Of a stretch of 64,000 nt of DNA, positions 61,200 through 64,000 are shown piece by piece. Origin of the DNA: Haloterrigena salifodinae (GTDB lineage Archaea > Halobacteriota > Halobacteria > Halobacteriales > Natrialbaceae); contig NZ_RQWN01000003.1 of assembly GCF_003977755.1 (NCBI RefSeq), positions 558,001 to 622,000 of the forward strand, written 5' to 3'. Below the pieces are notes generated by a model, which ran no database searches, was not told where the DNA came from, and worked only from the letters and a program-made list of their open reading frames with translations. How positions within the stretch are numbered: position 1 is the first letter of the stretch; each line of letters begins with the position of its first letter. Made by a program: the position numbers and the translations under genes.

Positions 61200-64000
61200 A
61201 TGCGCGAGGTAGACGAACGGTACTTCGAGCGCCTCGAGTCCCGATTGGACGAGGCCTTCGACGTCGCCAAACGGGCCAAGGAACGCGGCGCCGATCCGAA
61301 ACCCGAGGTCGAGATTCCGACCGCGCGAGACATGGCCGACCGCGTCGAGAACATCCTTGGAATCGATGGCGTCGCCGAACGCGTCCGCGAACTCGAGGGA
61401 GAGATGAGCCGTGAGGAGGCGGCGCTCGAACTCGCCGAGGACTTCGCCGAGGGCCGGGTCGGCGACTACGAGTCCAGGGCCGGGAAGGTCGAGGGCGCGG
61501 TCCGCACCGCGGTCGCCCTGCTGACCGAAGGGGTCGTCGCCGCCCCCATCGAGGGGATCGACAAGGTCGAAATCCTCGAAAACGACGACGGGACGGAGTT
61601 CGTCAACGTCTACTATGCCGGCCCGATCCGGTCGGCTGGCGGGACCGCGCAGGCCCTCTCCGTGCTCGTGGCCGACTACACCCGCGCGCTCGTGGGCATC
61701 GAGCAGTTCAACGCCCGCGACGAGGAGATCGAGCGCTACGCCGAGGAGATCGCCCTCTACGACAAGGAGACGGGCCTCCAGTACACGCCCAAGGACAAGG
61801 AGACGAAGTTCATCGCCAAGCACATGCCGATCATGCTGGACGGCGAGGCCACCGGCGACGAGGAGGTCTCGGGCTTTCGCGACTTAGAGCGGGTCGACAC
61901 CAACAGCGCCCGCGGCGGGATGTGTCTGGTCATGGCCGAGGGGATCGCGCTCAAGGCGCCGAAGATCCAGCGCTACACCCGCAACCTGGACGAGATCGAC
62001 TGGCCGTGGCTCCAGGACCTGATCGACGGCACCTACTACGACGACGCGGCCGACGAAGGGGACGGCGAGGACGACGCCGACGAGGATGAGGCCGCTGACG
62101 ACGAGAGCGAGGGCGAGGACCCCGCGGACGGCGACGACGCCGACGAACCGCAGGGTCCCCCGCGCGTCGACGAGTCCACGAAGTTCCTCCGGGACCTGAT
62201 CGCCGGCCGCCCCGTCTTCTCACACCCCTGCGCGGAAGGCGGGTTCCGACTGCGCTACGGTCGCGCACGCAATCACGGGTTCGCGACCGCCGGTGTCCAC
62301 CCCGCCGCGATGCACCTCGTCGACGACTTCCTCGCGACCGGCACCCAGATCAAGACCGAGCGCCCCGGCAAGGCGGCGGGGGTCGTCCCCGTCGACTCCA
62401 TCGAGGGGCCGACGGTCAAACTGGCCAACGGCGACGTCCGCCGGATCGACGACCCCGAGGACGCCCTCGAGATCAGAAACGGCGTCGAGAAGATTCTGGA
62501 CCTGGGCGAGTACCTGGTCAACTACGGCGAGTTCGTCGAGAACAACCACCCGCTCGCGCCCGCCTCCTACACCTACGAGTGGTGGGTCCAGGACTTAGCG
62601 GCCGCCGGCGCCGACGTGCAAGCCCTCGAGGACGACCCGCGGATCGATCTCGAGTTCCCCGACCCCGAGGAGGCAGTGGAGTGGGCCATCGAGTACGACG
62701 CGCCGCTCCATCCCGAGTACACCTACCTCTGGCACGACATCTCCGTCGACGCCTTCTGCGACCTCGCGGCGGCGGTCGCCGACGGCCGGATCGAGCAGGA
62801 CGGCGACGGCAGCGTGAACGGAAACGGGGACGACAGCATCCTCGTCCTCGAGCACGACAACGCCGTGGCCGACGCCCTCGAGACGATCGTCATCGAGCAC
62901 CGCCAGCGCGACGGCGAGGACCGCATCGAAGTCGACGACTGGCGGCCGTTCGCCCGCACCGTCGGCTACGAACCGCGGCGGGCCGTCGCCGACGGCGCGG
63001 CGCTCGAACCCGACGTCGACCCGGACGAGCGAGCGGAGGAAGCGGAACCCAGCATCGAACTCGAGCGCACCTGGAGCGACGAGGACCTCTCCGACCGCGC
63101 CCGCAACTGGGGCCGCGAGGACGAACCCGACGGCGCCAACGCCATCGAGGCGGTCAACGAGGTCGCCCCCTTCCAGGTTCGGGAACGCGCCCCCACGCGG
63201 ATCGGCAACCGAATGGGACGCCCGGAGAAATCCGAGAGCCGCGACCTCAGCCCGCCCGTGCACACGCTGTTCCCGATCGGCGAGGCCGGCGGCGCACAGC
63301 GCAATGTCGCCGACGCCGCTAAACACGCCGAGACGATGTCCGACACCCCCGGCGTCGTCGAACTCCAGGTCGGCCGCCAGCGCTGTCCCGACTGTGCGAC
63401 GGAGACGTTCAAGAACCGCTGTCCGGAGTGCGACGCGCGGACCGAACCCGACTACCGCTGTCCCGACTGCGACGAGTCCCTCGAGCCCGACGACGCCGGC
63501 CGCGTGGAGTGCGACCGCTGTGAGCGCGAAGGCACCTGCGTCGAGGTCCGCGAGATCGACGTCAACGACGAGTTCCGCTCGGCCCTCGAGTCGGTCGGCG
63601 AACGCGAGAACGCCTTCGAGATCCTGAAAGGCGTCAAGGGGCTGTCCTCGACGAACAAGATCCCCGAACCCATCGAGAAGGGGATCCTGCGCGCGAAACA
63701 CGACGTCTCGGCGTTCAAGGACGGCACCGTCCGCTACGACATGACCGACCTCCCGGTCACGTCCGTCCGCGCCAGCGAACTCGATATCGACGTCGGCCAG
63801 CTGCAGGCGCTTGGCTACGAGGAGGATATCCACGGCGAGCCGCTGACCCACGAGGACCAGCTCGTGGAGCTGAAGGTCCAGGACATCGTCCTCTCGAACG
63901 GCGCCGCCGAGCACATGCTGCAAACGGCCGACTTTATCGACGACCTGCTGGAGCAGTACTACGGCCTCGAGCCGTTCTACGAGTTCGAGGATCGGCAGGA
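61200..64000 (+). CDS. polC: DNA polymerase II (family D) large subunit DP2, N-terminal part (cut by window edge)
   Basis: Open from ATG 61200 to the right edge, about 933 visible residues with no stop. The start MREVDERYFERLESRLDEAF, then EFVNVYYAGPIRSAGGTAQA and TKFIAKHMPIMLDGE fit archaeal PolD DP2. An acidic Asp/Glu-rich insert (about 282-320) is a halophile feature. Zinc-finger cysteines appear in RCPDCATETFKNRCPEC and in following CxxC pairs (about 725-785). No intein is seen up to the window end, though haloarchaeal DP2 often has one in the later catalytic part. DP2 is the catalytic subunit of the replicative polymerase. Confidence 0.96.
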   Translation, partial: MREVDERYFERLESRLDEAFDVAKRAKERGADPKPEVEIPTARDMADRVENILGIDGVAERVRELEGEMSREEAALELAEDFAEGRVGDYESRAGKVEGAVRTAVALLTEGVVAAPIEGIDKVEILENDDGTEFVNVYYAGPIRSAGGTAQALSVLVADYTRALVGIEQFNARDEEIERYAEEIALYDKETGLQYTPKDKETKFIAKHMPIMLDGEATGDEEVSGFRDLERVDTNSARGGMCLVMAEGIALKAPKIQRYTRNLDEIDWPWLQDLIDGTYYDDAADEGDGEDDADEDEAADDESEGEDPADGDDADEPQGPPRVDESTKFLRDLIAGRPVFSHPCAEGGFRLRYGRARNHGFATAGVHPAAMHLVDDFLATGTQIKTERPGKAAGVVPVDSIEGPTVKLANGDVRRIDDPEDALEIRNGVEKILDLGEYLVNYGEFVENNHPLAPASYTYEWWVQDLAAAGADVQALEDDPRIDLEFPDPEEAVEWAIEYDAPLHPEYTYLWHDISVDAFCDLAAAVADGRIEQDGDGSVNGNGDDSILVLEHDNAVADALETIVIEHRQRDGEDRIEVDDWRPFARTVGYEPRRAVADGAALEPDVDPDERAEEAEPSIELERTWSDEDLSDRARNWGREDEPDGANAIEAVNEVAPFQVRERAPTRIGNRMGRPEKSESRDLSPPVHTLFPIGEAGGAQRNVADAAKHAETMSDTPGVVELQVGRQRCPDCATETFKNRCPECDARTEPDYRCPDCDESLEPDDAGRVECDRCEREGTCVEVREIDVNDEFRSALESVGERENAFEILKGVKGLSSTNKIPEPIEKGILRAKHDVSAFKDGTVRYDMTDLPVTSVRASELDIDVGQLQALGYEEDIHGEPLTHEDQLVELKVQDIVLSNGAAEHMLQTADFIDDLLEQYYGLEPFYEFEDRQ

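Noticed and set aside
1-64000. CRISPR arrays, rRNA, insertion sequences
   Set aside because: No regularly spaced repeats, rRNA-like conserved stretches or transposase motifs were seen on either strand.

Overview
The window is GC-rich, densely coded chromosomal DNA from a halophilic archaeon, most likely class Halobacteria and possibly the Natrinema/Haloterrigena/Natronorubrum group. Supporting signs are the acidic proteins, the haloarchaea-typical families (HTH_10 bacterio-opsin-activator regulators, HalOD1, Hel308, Hef, DNA polymerase D, KEOPS Cgi121, archaeal malate dehydrogenase), twin-arginine lipoprotein signals, and TATA-like boxes about 25-35 bases before start codons, which implies leaderless mRNAs. 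I found no rRNA, tRNA, CRISPR array or intact insertion sequence.

Layout. 1-5.4 kb: the end of an unknown gene, an Fe-S old-yellow-enzyme reductase, a small Zn-ribbon protein, and a zinc alcohol dehydrogenase divergent from an amidohydrolase and MIP18/DUF59-protein pair. 5.4-12.6 kb: cgi121-hel308, mgtE, a universal stress protein, a PiT-type phosphate permease and a methyltransferase. 12.6-16.4 kb: a 3-Cys ferredoxin, a secreted GH12 cellulase-like protein, and an HTH_10 regulator divergent from a cytochrome P450. 16.4-24 kb: mdh, a TIGR00725 protein, a Zn-ribbon protein, a multicopper oxidase, a PAP2 phosphatase and hef. 24-27.5 kb: an M48 protease followed by a frameshifted second copy of the hef 5' end, then two PH-domain membrane proteins. 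27.8-36.8 kb: a hypothetical protein, metallophosphoesterase-ppk1, a lipoprotein, an MFS permease, a doubly broken ABC exporter and a dolichol-kinase-like protein. 36.9-48 kb: a HalOD1 protein, a PAS/HTH_10 regulator, an acetamidase/formamidase, a CBS protein with glyS, several small haloarchaeal proteins and a CaCA antiporter. 48-53.6 kb: uvrB, a low-GC two-gene island, the decayed 3' end of a second metal-exporter gene, the intact 10-TM exporter and a GNAT acetyltransferase. 53.9-60.5 kb: a tiny protein and a five-gene dipeptide/oligopeptide ABC operon. 60.8-64 kb: a PPC-domain protein and DNA polymerase D large subunit (cut by the window edge).

Most interesting points. (1) The alcohol dehydrogenase, amidohydrolase and DUF59 genes look like the accessory set of actinobacterial propane/acetone monooxygenase (prm/mim) operons, but no monooxygenase is in the window. 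(2) Two gene-end remnants (hef 5' end, metal exporter 3' end) are diverged from their intact neighbours and mark edges of exchanged DNA. (3) An ABC exporter operon carries a frameshift in the ATPase and an in-frame TAG in the permease. (4) Three inverted repeats sit where operators should: over the transcription start of the peptide ABC operon, between the P450 and its neighbouring regulator, and before the metal exporter. (5) A 3-cysteine ferredoxin near the P450 is a candidate redox partner.
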